In this document: positions 28,120 through 39,806 of the stretch, in pieces
Position numbering within the stretch: position 1 is the first letter of the stretch
Layout: the number at the start of each line of letters is the position of its first letter
Origin: Legionella sp. PATHC032
Lineage (GTDB): Bacteria; Pseudomonadota; Gammaproteobacteria; Legionellales; Legionellaceae
DNA: 64,000 bases
Direction: 5' to 3'
NCBI RefSeq assembly: GCF_026191185.1
Contig: NZ_JAPHOV010000001.1
Span: 925,001-989,000, forward strand
Notes under the pieces: generated by a model
Database searches by the model: none
What the model saw: the letters and a program-made list of their open reading frames with translations, nothing else
What the model was told of the DNA's origin: nothing
Made by a program: the position numbers and the translations under genes

Positions 28120-29146
28120 GATTTGATTCTTTATTTAAAGTTTGAGTCAATAATCGGAGTTTGTTAAAACAATGATTTGCCTTACCACTATCAATCGCAA
28201 TTCTTGCTTCCTCTATGGATGCATCAAACGATATGTCATCTTTGGCACAATAAATGGCTGCAGCAGAATTGAGAAGGACTATATCTCGAGCTGGGCCAGA
28301 ATCCCCTGAAAGTACGGATTGAATTAAATGTAGACTTTGTTCTGGTGAATCCACTATGATTGCATCTAAAGAAGAATGCTTTAGGCCATAATCTTCGGGA
28401 TAAATGAACCATTGCTTAAAATTTCCATCACGGTATTCAACTACTTCACTTTTCGCAGCAATACTAATCTCATCCAGTCCATCTTGAGAGCTTATTACTA
28501 ATGCTCTTTCACTACCTAAGTTGGCCAGAACAGTGGCTATTGTTTTGAGCCAACTCGTTGAAAATACGCCAACCACTTGTCTTTTTACCTGAGCTGGGTT
28601 AATCAGTGGACCAAGTAAATTAAATAAAGTTCTTATTCCTAATTGTTGTCTCGCTGCTCTCGCATGTTGCATGGCAGGATGATAATGTGGCGCAAACAAG
28701 AAAGCCAATTGACATTCGTTGATGCAGTTTTGTATCTGCATGTCAGAAAGGTTGAGTATAAATCCGGCTTGTTCTAATAGATCAGCGCTGCCACTTCGGC
28801 TTGAAACGGAACGGTTACCATGTTTTGCAACCTTTATTCCTGCTGCGGCCACAACAAAACTACAGGCTGTTGATACATTAAAAGTATTTCTTCCATCTCC
28901 GCCAGTGCCAACTATATCAATCAGGTTATTTCCTAAGTCTATTTTGTGGGCTAATTGTCTCATGACTTTGGCCGCTGCAGTAAGTTCATTGACTGTTTCA
29001 CCTTTCATGCGCATTAACACCAGAAAGGTTGCAATTTGCACATCACTAAACTCGCCTGTCATACAAGCATGGATGACTTCTTGCATCTGGTCTGCGCTTA
29101 AATCCTGTCGGGATAGAAGTTGTTCAAATAGAAGTTTGGGTTTCAT
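28112..29146 (-). CDS. trpD: Anthranilate phosphoribosyltransferase
   Basis: Transfers phosphoribose from PRPP to anthranilate. The 344-residue protein has the PRPP site [19 protein letters not shown] near residue 80, the [18 protein letters not shown] anthranilate/PRPP loop and the [10 protein letters not shown] segment. I use the ATG at 29146; a longer in-frame start at 29179 adds 11 residues absent from the family. It overlaps trpG by 23 bases and trpC by 8 bases, so translation of the three is probably coupled. Confidence 0.96.
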
Positions 29147-29702
29147 AACGTAAAAAATTCTCGAGTATTTGTAAGCCAAATTGACTTAATATGGCTTCAG
29201 GATGAAATTGTAGACCAAAAAGAGGAAATTGACGATGTGATATTGCCATTATTGTATCGTCTGCCCATGCATCTATCGAAAAGCAATTGGGCAAGCTCAT
29301 GATATCCACGGCTAAAGAATGATATCTCGTCGCTTGAAAGTGATTTGGTATTCCTGTAAATAAGCCCTGGTAATGATGGGTGATTTCTGAGGTTTTACCA
29401 TGCATGATTTCTGGGGCTGGGATGATTTTGCCTCCAAATGCCTGAGCTATGCACTGATGGCCAAGGCAAATACCCAATATCGGAATATGCTTGTGAAACT
29501 CTTTAATGACTTCTATAGAGATTCCTGATTCATCAGGAGAGTTGGGTCCCGGTGAAATGACCAGGTATTGCGGAGCTGATTGCCTGATAGTATCAATTTG
29601 AATTTCGTCATTTTTAAAAACTTCAACTTTTTGATTTAAGCTCTGGAAATACTGTACCAGGTTGTATGTAAATGAATCGTAGTTATCAATAATTAGCAAC
29701 AT
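29124..29702 (-). CDS. trpG: Anthranilate/aminodeoxychorismate synthase glutaminase component
   Basis: Class I glutamine amidotransferase subunit supplying ammonia to TrpE (and possibly PabB). The 192-residue protein begins MLLIIDNYDSFTYNLVQYF and has SPGPNSPDESG, the catalytic Cys in ILGICLGHQCIAQAFGG, and the C-terminal His-Glu in LQFHPEAILS. The ATG at 29702 is used; TTG at 29729 would add nine hydrophobic residues. It stands 33 bases after lptB on the same strand, so it may be read from the upstream LPS transport operon. trpE is not in the window. Confidence 0.94.
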   Translation of the reverse strand: MLLIIDNYDSFTYNLVQYFQSLNQKVEVFKNDEIQIDTIRQSAPQYLVISPGPNSPDESGISIEVIKEFHKHIPILGICLGHQCIAQAFGGKIIPAPEIMHGKTSEITHHYQGLFTGIPNHFQATRYHSLAVDIMSLPNCFSIDAWADDTIMAISHRQFPLFGLQFHPEAILSQFGLQILENFLRYETQTSI

Positions 29703-29735
29703 AATTATAATTAAAATGTATTCTTTCAAATGAGG

Positions 29736-30461
29736 CTACAAAGCAAATTCTTCACCCAAATAAACCTGTCTTACTTGCTGATTGGCAAGTATGTCTTTGG
29801 GTGTTCCTTCGCAAAGAATTTTTCCCTGACTGACAATATAAGCGCGTTCACAAATGTCTAAAGTCTCTCTCACGTTATGATCTGTAATTAAAACCCCTAT
29901 ACCTTTATCACACAAATGCAGGATAATTTTTTTGATATCGATTACAGAAATTGGATCAACCCCCGCAAAAGGCTCATCAAGCAAGATAAAGGATGGTTCT
30001 ATTGCCAGGGCTCTTGCAATCTCAACGCGTCTTCTTTCGCCGCCAGATAATGCCATGCCCAAGCTGTTTTCTATGTGAGAAATATGAAACTCTTGTAATA
30101 GAAGATCGAGCTTTTCTTCGCGCGTTTGATCATCTAAATCTTTTCTTAGTTCCAGAATTGCCATGATATTTTCGGCAACAGTAAGTTTTCTAAAAACAGA
30201 GGCTTCTTGCGGAAGGTAACTAATACCATGCCTTGCTCTCAGGTGCATGGCATCTTGAGTTATGTCTTTTCCGTTAAGAATAATGTGACCTTCATCACAG
30301 GGTTGCAGACCTACAATCATATAAAAACAAGTGGTTTTGCCCGCTCCGTTAGGACCCAACAAACCGACACACTCACCTTGCTTAATGTGAATGCTAACAC
30401 CATTCACAACTGTTCGGCCCTTAAATGATTTTTTTAATTGCTTGGCCTCTAGTAAACTCAT
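29736..30461 (-). CDS. lptB: LPS export ABC transporter ATP-binding protein LptB
   Basis: Cytoplasmic ATPase of the LptB2FGC complex that extracts lipopolysaccharide from the inner membrane. The 241-residue protein has Walker [10 protein letters not shown], the Q-loop [13 protein letters not shown], signature LSGGERRR and Walker [14 protein letters not shown], and the Lpt-type spacing throughout. It overlaps lptA by 4 bases. In E. coli rpoN follows; here trpG does. Confidence 0.97.
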   Translation of the reverse strand: MSLLEAKQLKKSFKGRTVVNGVSIHIKQGECVGLLGPNGAGKTTCFYMIVGLQPCDEGHIILNGKDITQDAMHLRARHGISYLPQEASVFRKLTVAENIMAILELRKDLDDQTREEKLDLLLQEFHISHIENSLGMALSGGERRRVEIARALAIEPSFILLDEPFAGVDPISVIDIKKIILHLCDKGIGVLITDHNVRETLDICERAYIVSQGKILCEGTPKDILANQQVRQVYLGEEFAL

Positions 30462-30967
30462 GATTTTTTTTCAGGATAAATAATTATTGTCGTTCTTGTT
30501 TTTTCGTCACTATGTGATAAAACATGTTGTTGCTGAGTATCATAACTAATTTTGGCTGCTGAAAGAGAGTTGGGTCCCTGTTCTATGCGAGCATTCCCTA
30601 TTAATTCGATTAAATGTTTTAGCGGGTAATATTTTATAGTATCAGCATAGGCATGGAATGGGGGTTTATCGGGGGCTGTTATAGTCCAATAATGAGCCTG
30701 TTTATCTTTAGAGCCTTCAGCGATGGCTAAAGTGAGCTGATTTTTGGCATCTCCTTGCGTAATGGCTTTTGCTGCACGTAAATTGGTTGATCCTTGAACG
30801 AACTCAACATTTCCTATATAGACTCCCTGATGATTTTTCTGATTTAAATCGGCTGAATCAGAAACTACTTGCACCATTTTTTCCTTATCAAACGGAAGAG
30901 CATTTCCTGAAATGGAGCACAACATCAACAATAATAGTATAATGTATTTAACCTTTAGCTGGGTCAT
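30458..30967 (-). CDS. lptA: LPS transport periplasmic protein LptA
   Basis: Periplasmic bridge protein that passes LPS from LptC to LptD. The 169 residues comprise a signal peptide (to about residue 23, SGNA) and an OstA-like beta-jellyroll: [20 protein letters not shown], then [16 protein letters not shown], and the [17 protein letters not shown] repeat near the C-terminus. It overlaps lptC by 20 bases and lptB by 4. Confidence 0.94.
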   Translation of the reverse strand: MTQLKVKYIILLLLMLCSISGNALPFDKEKMVQVVSDSADLNQKNHQGVYIGNVEFVQGSTNLRAAKAITQGDAKNQLTLAIAEGSKDKQAHYWTITAPDKPPFHAYADTIKYYPLKHLIELIGNARIEQGPNSLSAAKISYDTQQQHVLSHSDEKTRTTIIIYPEKKS

Positions 30968-31517
30968 AACTACCTCTGGCTTTATGGAGTAATTCTACTC
31001 TTTTTTCATCCAAATAGGCATTCATTCCAGTAGACTGTATGATATTGCCTGGTTGTTCAAAGGTTACAAAAAGACTTGTTGTTGCTTTTTTTTCCTTGGG
31101 ATAATAAGTAATCTCTTCAGTTTTTAAAGTGCTTTCCCTGGTGCTTTCTCCCGGATTTTGATGAACTACTACTTGCTCTATAAAAGTAATTTGCTTACCA
31201 CCATCAAACGATTTTGCCCGTAATGAATTGATTTCCCACGCGGGTTGATTGTCTTGCTTAATAATAATATGAGGTTTTTTAAGCAAATGAAGATTATTGT
31301 TAGGAATATATTCTACCTGTGGAGTAGTTAATAAGTTAATTAACACACCTTCTGAATTAAATTGTTTGACGGTAAGCTGTGAAATTGTTGTGTCAACTTC
31401 ATTTGAGAGCATTTTCTTATTGATAATAGATTGATTAAAATGAGCATAATACCAACCGGAGCCTGCTAAAATAAGCAAGGTCAAGAATAGCCAAATTGCT
31501 TGCTTGGTAGTATTCAT
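30948..31517 (-). CDS. lptC: LPS export protein LptC
   Basis: Bitopic inner-membrane component of the Lpt system. The 189 residues have one N-terminal helix (about 8-25) and a periplasmic OstA-like domain with LLTTPQVEYIPNNNLHLLKKP and STLKTEEITYYPKEKKATT; the C-terminal GNIIQSTGMNAYLDEKRVEL is the usual LptC ending. Sequence is weakly conserved in this family, but length, topology and position between kdsC and lptA settle the call. It overlaps kdsC by 4 bases. Confidence 0.94.
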   Translation of the reverse strand: MNTTKQAIWLFLTLLILAGSGWYYAHFNQSIINKKMLSNEVDTTISQLTVKQFNSEGVLINLLTTPQVEYIPNNNLHLLKKPHIIIKQDNQPAWEINSLRAKSFDGGKQITFIEQVVVHQNPGESTRESTLKTEEITYYPKEKKATTSLFVTFEQPGNIIQSTGMNAYLDEKRVELLHKARGSYDPAKG

Positions 31518-32041
31518 TGTTTTAAATAGCCTGTGATTGCTAATTCTGCTTTATTTTGTGCGTTAAGAATTAAGTCACACAATTCCCGAACCGCACCTCG
31601 ACCACCAGTTCGCTCTGTTCTCCAATCAGCAAATTCCAGAACTTGTGGTACAGCATTACTGACTGCAACCCCTAATCCCACTTGTTGTATTAAGGGTAAG
31701 TCAGGCAAATCATCGCCAATATAGGCGAACTCTTCATCATTAAGTCCCAATATTTTTTTTAGATGTTGGTAAGCGTTACGTTTATCAACCTGACCTTTAT
31801 AATAATGAGTTATACCTAATTGCTCCATTCGATGGTCAACTACAGCGTTTTGAGCAGTAGTAATGATTGCAACTTGTATCCCGGCGGCCATTAGTAATTT
31901 TAATCCCATTCCATCTTGTACATGGAATGATTTCAGTTCATTACCATGATTATCAATGTGAAGAAGACCATCACTGAGCACTCCATCAACATCACAAATA
32001 AGACATTTAATTTTTTTCGCTTTTTCCAATAAGTCGTTCAT
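31514..32041 (-). CDS. kdsC: 3-deoxy-D-manno-octulosonate 8-phosphate phosphatase
   Basis: HAD-superfamily phosphatase that releases KDO from KDO-8-phosphate. The 175-residue protein has the nucleophile motif ICDVDGVLSDG, the Thr motif IITTAQN and the metal-binding YIGDDLPDLPLIQ. It is the small, cap-less tetrameric type. I use the ATG at 32041 with GAGA about 7 bases upstream; an in-frame start at 32065 would add eight residues and overlap kdsD. Confidence 0.96.
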   Translation of the reverse strand: MNDLLEKAKKIKCLICDVDGVLSDGLLHIDNHGNELKSFHVQDGMGLKLLMAAGIQVAIITTAQNAVVDHRMEQLGITHYYKGQVDKRNAYQHLKKILGLNDEEFAYIGDDLPDLPLIQQVGLGVAVSNAVPQVLEFADWRTERTGGRGAVRELCDLILNAQNKAELAITGYLKQ

Positions 32042-32054
32042 TTTTTTCTCTATA

Positions 32055-33017
32055 TTAAAAAACACCTGCTTTTAGCAAGTCATGTAAATGGAGTACCGCA
32101 TAAGGTCTATTATCATTTTCAACCACCACCAGGGATGTGATGCTATATTTTTGCATAATTGCTAAAGCTTCGGCGGCCAACATGCCTTTAGGGATAGTTC
32201 TGCAGTTTTTAGTCATGACGTCCTTGATTAGAGTAGTGTTGATATTAAATTGACGTGTCAATGTCCGGCGGATATCGCCATCAGTATAAACACCTACTAA
32301 GTAGCCATGTTTGTCTACAACACAAGTCATTCCCAGTTTCTTATTCGTGACTTCAATTAAAGCCTCACTCACTGTTGCGTTTTCATTCGCTAATGGAAGT
32401 TGCTCTCCTGTATGGCATAAATCATCTATTCTTAGCAGGAGCTTCTTGCCAAGTGTTCCTCCGGGATGGGAAAGGGCGAAATCCTCTGCGCTAAATCCCC
32501 GTGCTTGTAAAAGAGATATAGCCAATGCATCTCCCATAACCAGCGATACCGTAGTACTGGTTGTTGGAGCAAGACCCAGCGGGCAGGCCTCTTGTTTAAT
32601 ACTGACATCCAAATTGACATCGGCAGATTTAGCCAGAGTTGATTGTTTATTGCCGGTCAATGTAATTAAGGGGACTTCAAGCCTTTTTAATAATGGAAGC
32701 AAAGTAACTATTTCATGGGTATTGCCCGAATTGGAAATGGCAACAACTATATCCTGGCGGGTTATCATACCCAAGTCTCCATGACTTGCTTCTCCAGGAT
32801 GCATAAAAAAAGCGGGGCTTCCAGTACTGGAAAAAGTAGAGGCCAGTTTATTAGCTATATGACCAGATTTTCCCATGCCTGTGACAACAATACGCCCTTT
32901 GCATGATAAGAGTAATTCACAAGCTTTTTCAAAATGTTCATCAATTCGTTGAGTTAGCTCAAATACAGCTTGTGCTTCAGTTTCAATAACTGCTAGTCCA
33001 AGTGTGCAAAAGTTCAT
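32055..33017 (-). CDS. kdsD: D-arabinose 5-phosphate isomerase
   Basis: Converts ribulose 5-phosphate to arabinose 5-phosphate, the first committed step of KDO synthesis. The 320 residues hold a SIS sugar-isomerase domain (about 35-170; GRIVVTGMGKSGHIANKLAS, then HPGEASHGDLGMI) and two CBS domains (about 200-320). It is the first gene of the kdsD-kdsC-lptC-lptA-lptB run and is divergent from mlaF across 367 bases. Confidence 0.97.
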   Translation of the reverse strand: MNFCTLGLAVIETEAQAVFELTQRIDEHFEKACELLLSCKGRIVVTGMGKSGHIANKLASTFSSTGSPAFFMHPGEASHGDLGMITRQDIVVAISNSGNTHEIVTLLPLLKRLEVPLITLTGNKQSTLAKSADVNLDVSIKQEACPLGLAPTTSTTVSLVMGDALAISLLQARGFSAEDFALSHPGGTLGKKLLLRIDDLCHTGEQLPLANENATVSEALIEVTNKKLGMTCVVDKHGYLVGVYTDGDIRRTLTRQFNINTTLIKDVMTKNCRTIPKGMLAAEALAIMQKYSITSLVVVENDNRPYAVLHLHDLLKAGVF

Positions 33018-33384
33018 AGGTCGTTGAGTCGTAATTTTGTTTGGTTTTCATTCTAACATAATGCATTTAAATGATGTACCCTATATTTGAGTAACTGAAA
33101 CATATGGATAGCTTATAACATTATTATTTATCCAAAAAACATACATATTGAGCTTTAATTTTTAAAAAAGATTTTTATTTGCATTTTATGAGTGATTATT
33201 GAGAAATTGGTGTTGTAAAAAAACTTTAAAAAAGTTTTTTTTTAATGGAAACGCAATTATTAAACACATTTTTATTTATCCAGTATATACTTCTTAATTA
33301 AAGATATAATAAAGCATTACCTGTCTTTGATGGATATCAAACTGGACATCATTACCCGTTAAAATAATAATTGGATAATAAAAC
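33018..33384. promoter_or_regulatory. Shared upstream region of kdsD and mlaF
   Basis: A 367-base, very AT-rich stretch without a convincing gene. It must hold the promoters for two divergent envelope operons. A TATAAT lies at 33305-33310 for the mla direction, but no clear -35 accompanies it. A low-GC palindrome of A and T tracts around ACTTT/AAAGT is at about 33217-33243. Confidence 0.5.
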
Positions 33385-34182
33385 ATGCCTGATAATTGGG
33401 TTGAAATAAAAAATCTATTCTTTAGCCTTGATGATCACTGCATTTTTGATGGCATTGATATGGTAGTTAAGCAAGGCAAGATTACCGCTATTATGGGACC
33501 CAGTGGTTCTGGAAAGACTACTTTACTGCGGTTAATAGGTGCGCAATTAAGGCCTGACAGTGGTGAAATTTATGTTAATGGACAGAATATTCATCAATTA
33601 TCCCGCAAATCACTTTATGAAACCAGGCGAAACATGGGATTACTTTTTCAAAGTAGTGCCTTATTTACACATCTTTCAGTATTTGAAAATGTTGCTTTTC
33701 CATTAAGAGAACATACTGAATTAAATGCATCCATGATAAGAAACATTGTATTAATGAAACTCGAAGCAGTTGGTTTGCGTGGAGCCGCCCATCTAATGCC
33801 CGCTCAATTATCAGGTGGAATGTGCAGGAGAGTTGCATTAGCCAGAACTATTGCCCTTGACCCTGTATTAATGATGTATGATGAGCCTTTTACGGGGCAA
33901 GATCCAATTTCTATGGGGGTATTGGTCAGATTAATACAACGATTGAATCAATTATTGCATACCACTACTATTATCGTATCTCATGATGTTGAAGAAACTT
34001 GTTCAATAGCAGATTATATCTACTTAATATCAGGGGGTAAAATTATAGGTCAAGGTACTCCGGATGAATTAAAGCGATCTATTGAGCCTCAGATAAGACA
34101 GTTTATGCATGGAGAAGCGGATGGGGTGGTGCCTTTCCATTATCCGGCAAAGCCGTATACAGAGGAGTTATTAAATGCTTGA
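33385..34182 (+). CDS. mlaF: Phospholipid ABC transporter ATP-binding protein MlaF
   Basis: ATPase of the MlaFEDB complex that maintains outer-membrane lipid asymmetry. The 265 residues contain Walker [10 protein letters not shown], the Q-loop [20 protein letters not shown], signature LSGGM and Walker [13 protein letters not shown] with the His switch in VSHDVEET, all in the Mla/Ttg2A form. It overlaps mlaE by 8 bases and heads the operon. Confidence 0.97.
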   Translation: MPDNWVEIKNLFFSLDDHCIFDGIDMVVKQGKITAIMGPSGSGKTTLLRLIGAQLRPDSGEIYVNGQNIHQLSRKSLYETRRNMGLLFQSSALFTHLSVFENVAFPLREHTELNASMIRNIVLMKLEAVGLRGAAHLMPAQLSGGMCRRVALARTIALDPVLMMYDEPFTGQDPISMGVLVRLIQRLNQLLHTTTIIVSHDVEETCSIADYIYLISGGKIIGQGTPDELKRSIEPQIRQFMHGEADGVVPFHYPAKPYTEELLNA

Positions 34183-34957
34183 CACAATCGCGCGTCTGGG
34201 GAATCGAGGTGTACAAGCCTTACAAGGTATTGGCAGTTCAGGACTGTTTTTATTTTCTATGTTGTTCAGGAAGCCTAATCTTTTAAGGTTATGGCCATTA
34301 TTACGTTATCAGCTTTATTTTATCGGGGTATTGTCTTGTTTAATTATTGTGGTATCAGCCTTGTTTATTGGTATGGTTGTCGGACTTCAGGGCTATAATA
34401 CGTTACAAAAATTTGGTGCTTCAAGTCAATTAGGTCAATTATTGGCTTTAAGTGTCGCCAGAGAATTAGGACCTGTGATTAGCGCTCTGTTGTTTGCAGG
34501 GCGTGCTGGGTCTGCTCTTACAGCTGAAATTGGTTTAATGAAAGCAACAGAACAGTTATCCAGTATGGATATGATGGGAGTAGATCCTTTAGGAAGAGTG
34601 GTTTATCCGCGTTTTGTGGCAGGATTTATTGCGTTACCGATACTTGCTTTGATTTTTTCTGCAGTAGCTATATATGGCGGTTATTTTATTGGTGTTTACT
34701 GGTTAGGTGTGGATGCAGGGAGTTTTTGGTCTAATATGCAAGCTGCAGTAAATTTTCGTATAGATATCTTAAGCGGGATTATAAAAAGCTTGGTTTTCGC
34801 ATTTGTGGTCACCTGGATTTCTGTATACCAAGGTTTTGAGTGTGTGCCAACAGCTGAAGGCATCAGTCATGCTACAACTAAAACTGTAGTATACTCGTCG
34901 CTTGCTGTATTAGGTCTTGATTTCTTGTTGACTGCAATGATGATTGGAGATTGGTAA
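34175..34957 (+). CDS. mlaE: Phospholipid ABC transporter permease MlaE
   Basis: Integral inner-membrane permease of the Mla system, 260 residues with about five or six helices. It has the family stretch [20 protein letters not shown], then [21 protein letters not shown], and the C-terminal [20 protein letters not shown]. It overlaps mlaF and abuts mlaD with no gap. Confidence 0.97.
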   Translation: MLDTIARLGNRGVQALQGIGSSGLFLFSMLFRKPNLLRLWPLLRYQLYFIGVLSCLIIVVSALFIGMVVGLQGYNTLQKFGASSQLGQLLALSVARELGPVISALLFAGRAGSALTAEIGLMKATEQLSSMDMMGVDPLGRVVYPRFVAGFIALPILALIFSAVAIYGGYFIGVYWLGVDAGSFWSNMQAAVNFRIDILSGIIKSLVFAFVVTWISVYQGFECVPTAEGISHATTKTVVYSSLAVLGLDFLLTAMMIGDW

Positions 34958-35434
34958 ATGAAAAAGCAACGTTATGTAGACATTAGTGTAGGAATATTTA
35001 TGTTGCTTGGGCTGCTTGCATTATTAGTAATGGCGATGAAAGTGAGTAACATTACTGATTTTATGTCTGATAAAACTTACCGTGTCACAGCAGACTTTAC
35101 TGATATCGGTGGTTTAAAGGTGCGAGCTCCAGTAACCGTTGCAGGTGTTCGTATTGGTGAGGTCAGTCGAATTGAGTTGCAGCCAGGTGAGCTCAATGCA
35201 AGAGTCACTATGACTTTGAATAGTGATAAAAAGATTCCTTATGAGGATGCTTCTGCACGAATTTTGACCGAAGGCTTGCTTGGTTCGAATTATATTAGTA
35301 TCGTTCCCGGTTTTGACGAGGACGGTGACACAGATCATCCCTATTTACGTGATGGAGATACCATTGCGAAGACTCAGGAAGCAATTATCCTTGAAAATCT
35401 TATAGGCCAATTATTATTTAATATAAAAAAATAG
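34958..35434 (+). CDS. mlaD: MCE-domain lipid-binding protein MlaD
   Basis: Membrane-anchored periplasmic protein that forms a hexameric MCE ring on MlaE and shuttles phospholipid. The 158 residues have one N-terminal helix (about 10-28) and one MCE domain (about 40-118; DIGGLKVRAPVTVAGVRIG, then LTEGLLGSNYISIVPG). The C-terminus is short. It lies directly after mlaE. Confidence 0.96.
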   Translation: MKKQRYVDISVGIFMLLGLLALLVMAMKVSNITDFMSDKTYRVTADFTDIGGLKVRAPVTVAGVRIGEVSRIELQPGELNARVTMTLNSDKKIPYEDASARILTEGLLGSNYISIVPGFDEDGDTDHPYLRDGDTIAKTQEAIILENLIGQLLFNIKK

Positions 35435-35441
35435 GTGAACC

Positions 35442-36050
35442 ATGAGAGTTTTTAAAACAATTTTATTAGTTGTGTTGATGACATTATCTCAATCAATGGT
35501 TGCTCAAACCTCTCCTATCCCTATGTTGGAACGCGCTGCTAATCAAATTATTTCTATTCTCAAAGAAAATAAAGCGCGTTTAAAAAGTAATCCTGAGATT
35601 ATTTACAAAGCGGTTGAGGAGAATCTTTTACCTAACGTTGACGTTGCTGGTATGTCTCGTTCAGTCCTGGGAAGGCAAGCCTGGAGTAAAGCCACTGAAG
35701 CAGAAAGAGTTCAGTTCTCAAAAGCATTTACTCGCTTGGTAATTCGTACATATTCCAGCCCATTGGCCCAATATTCCGATGAAACAGTGCAATTTTTACC
35801 TTTACGCGGTTCTTTAAATAGTCGGTTTATTCGTGTAAATAGTGTGATTGTGCGTTCTGCGGGACAAAATATACCATTAAGTTATAGTCTTGTGTCCAAG
35901 AATGGGAAATGGAAAATTTATGATATAAGTGTTGAAGGTGTTAGTTTGTTGCAAAGTTTTAGATCGCAATTTGCTCAGGCACTGCAACATTCCAGTATCA
36001 GTCAAGTGATTAAGGAAATGCAACAAAAACAAATTAAAAAGGCTTCCTGA
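35442..36050 (+). CDS. mlaC: Periplasmic phospholipid-binding protein MlaC
   Basis: Soluble lipid carrier between the outer-membrane MlaA complex and MlaFEDB. The 202 residues have a signal peptide (about 1-22) and the Tol-Tol-Ttg2 fold with ENLLPNVDVAGMSRSVLGRQ, AFTRLVIRTYSSPLAQYSDE and the KWKIYDISVEGVSLLQSFRS ending. It lies 7 bases after mlaD and 2 before mlaB. Confidence 0.95.
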   Translation: MRVFKTILLVVLMTLSQSMVAQTSPIPMLERAANQIISILKENKARLKSNPEIIYKAVEENLLPNVDVAGMSRSVLGRQAWSKATEAERVQFSKAFTRLVIRTYSSPLAQYSDETVQFLPLRGSLNSRFIRVNSVIVRSAGQNIPLSYSLVSKNGKWKIYDISVEGVSLLQSFRSQFAQALQHSSISQVIKEMQQKQIKKAS

Positions 36051-36052
36051 TT

Positions 36053-36334
36053 GTGGAAATTAATAACTTTAAACCTGGCGCTGAGCTTACATTCAAATCA
36101 GTGGTATCGGTTCGTGACAAGCTGTATAAAGCTTTAATGGAAGATACCAAAGAGAAATTTTGTCTTGACTTAAGCGAGGTGACCCATTGCGATAGTGCTG
36201 GACTTGCTTTAATTATTGAAGCTAGAAAATTATGTAAACAAAATAATAAGGTTTTTGATGTAATAGGAATATCTCCTGAAACTCAATCCCTGGCTGAATT
36301 CTGTGGAGTGAAGACTATTTTACAAACATCTTGA
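36053..36334 (+). CDS. mlaB: STAS-domain protein MlaB
   Basis: Cytoplasmic STAS-domain subunit that stabilises MlaF. The 93 residues have the STAS core CLDLSEVTHCDSAGLALIIE, including the Asp-Ser of the anti-sigma antagonist motif, and a typical C-terminal helix. The GTG at 36053 is the start, 2 bases after the mlaC stop. It ends the mlaFEDCB operon. Confidence 0.93.
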   Translation: MEINNFKPGAELTFKSVVSVRDKLYKALMEDTKEKFCLDLSEVTHCDSAGLALIIEARKLCKQNNKVFDVIGISPETQSLAEFCGVKTILQTS

Positions 36335-36373
36335 AATAATTCAGAGCTAGAGCTATTTACTATTCCATAGAAC

Positions 36374-36547
36374 TTATCCCTTTAGAGCGCTAGGATCTAT
36401 CGACATTACTACTATCTTGGCTTTAAAACGCGGGTTTTCTGTGCTCCGTTGCTTAAAAATCAAGGTCTTGGGTTTCAAGTTAACAGACTCTAGTTGTCCT
36501 CCTGAATTGATAAATTCCCATGAATTTTGAAGTAATGTTATGGCTGG
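36374..36547 (-). pseudogene. Orphan 57-codon gene fragment, no start codon
   Basis: In the 344-base gap between mlaB and ibaG the minus strand carries a 57-codon open stretch ending in TAA at 36374-36376, with coding-like composition: LLQNSWEFINSGGQLESVNL, then a basic segment KPKTLIFKQRS and a hydrophobic KIVVMSIDPSALKG end. It is closed upstream by a TAA and has no ATG, GTG or TTG near its beginning. It looks like the C-terminal remnant of a lost gene. The parent family is not recognised. Chance cannot be excluded at this length. Confidence 0.35.
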
Positions 36548-36678
36548 TTAAACAATCTAAATTATAGAGAATGAGGGCGTAGACACGGAATTTTTGATAA
36601 TCATTTAGTCATATCCATTAATTTTTATCAATAAAAGTATAAAAAATTTGTATTTATTTTAATTAGTGAGCTAAGTTT

Positions 36679-38940
<2,262 letters not shown>

Positions 38941-38946
38941 AAAAAC

Positions 38947-39068
38947 AGGACTTACGATAAACCCCAATCTCTTTGTTAAAAAATGTTTTTAATTCGGTCA
39001 TTTAGTTTATCTAAACTCCCTCATTAAAAACATTTTTTTCCTCGACCTTGGGGTTTTTCGTTCGTCTT
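38947..39068. repeat. Inverted-repeat element, copy 2 (122 bp)
   Basis: Left end AGGACTTACGATAAACCCCAA-type (one change from copy 1); right end TTGGGGTTTTTCG followed by a degraded tip. The centre is about 48 bases longer than in copy 1 and holds a second, perfect inverted repeat, AAATGTTTTTAAT and ATTAAAAACATTT, around an inner GTTTA/TAAAC pair. It sits between convergent genes. Confidence 0.7.
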
Positions 39069-39128
39069 GAAGAATAGATCATGATGAAATTGATGGAGTA
39101 AGTATTGACTGGAAGGAAGTCAAGAAAA

Positions 39129-39806
39129 CTATACTTGCATTTTACCATCTACAATGTGAATTACTCTGTCCGCTGTCGCAGCAAAATTAATATCATGGGT
39201 TACAATGATCACTGCTCTTTTGTATTCATGAGCAAGTTCTTTTAGTATATTTTGCACATTGGTACTTGAAGCGGTATCAAGATTTCCAGTTGGCTCGTCT
39301 GCCAAGAGCAATATAGGATCATTGGCCAGAGCTCGTGCAATAGCTACTCGCTGGCTTTGGCCTCCTGAGAGTTGTTGAGGTAATTTTGATAATTGATCCT
39401 CTAAGCCTAAGCTGGTTAAAAGTTTGGTAGCTCGGTTTTTCATTTCCACCAGACTTAGTTTGCCTAAACGTTGCATAGGCAACATCACATTCTCCAGTGC
39501 TGTAAATTCAGGTAATAGAAAATGGAATTGAAAGACATAGCCAATTTGAGTTAAGCGCAACCTGGTCAGTTTTTCTTCCTCATAAGTTGAAACATCTTCA
39601 TCATTCAGCCAAATGATTCCTTGAGAAGGTCTGTCAAGCAAGCCTAGCAAATAAAGCAATGACGATTTGCCAGAACCTGAGGGTCCAGAGATTACTAAAA
39701 ACTCACCTTCTCTGACCTCGAGATTGATATCTTTGACTAAAGTGACGGGAACCTCACCTGACAGTTGGCGCGAAAGCTCTTTTGTTTTTATGACAATCTT
39801 GCTCAC
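39129..39806 (-). CDS. ABC transporter ATP-binding protein (MacB/LolD type)
   Basis: ATPase subunit of a MacB/LolD/DevA-type exporter, 225 residues. Walker [11 protein letters not shown]-loop [19 protein letters not shown], signature [15 protein letters not shown] and Walker [15 protein letters not shown] are all intact and of the LolD subfamily. It overlaps the upstream permease gene by 4 bases. The accompanying membrane fusion protein makes an efflux role more likely than lipoprotein sorting. Confidence 0.9.
   Translation of the reverse strand: MSKIVIKTKELSRQLSGEVPVTLVKDINLEVREGEFLVISGPSGSGKSSLLYLLGLLDRPSQGIIWLNDEDVSTYEEEKLTRLRLTQIGYVFQFHFLLPEFTALENVMLPMQRLGKLSLVEMKNRATKLLTSLGLEDQLSKLPQQLSGGQSQRVAIARALANDPILLLADEPTGNLDTASSTNVQNILKELAHEYKRAVIIVTHDINFAATADRVIHIVDGKMQV

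Noticed and set aside
33217-33243. Palindrome of A and T tracts around ACTTT/AAAGT
   Set aside because: Only one G-C pair in the stem; such structures arise by chance in AT-rich DNA, and it lies in a promoter region rather than at a transcript end.
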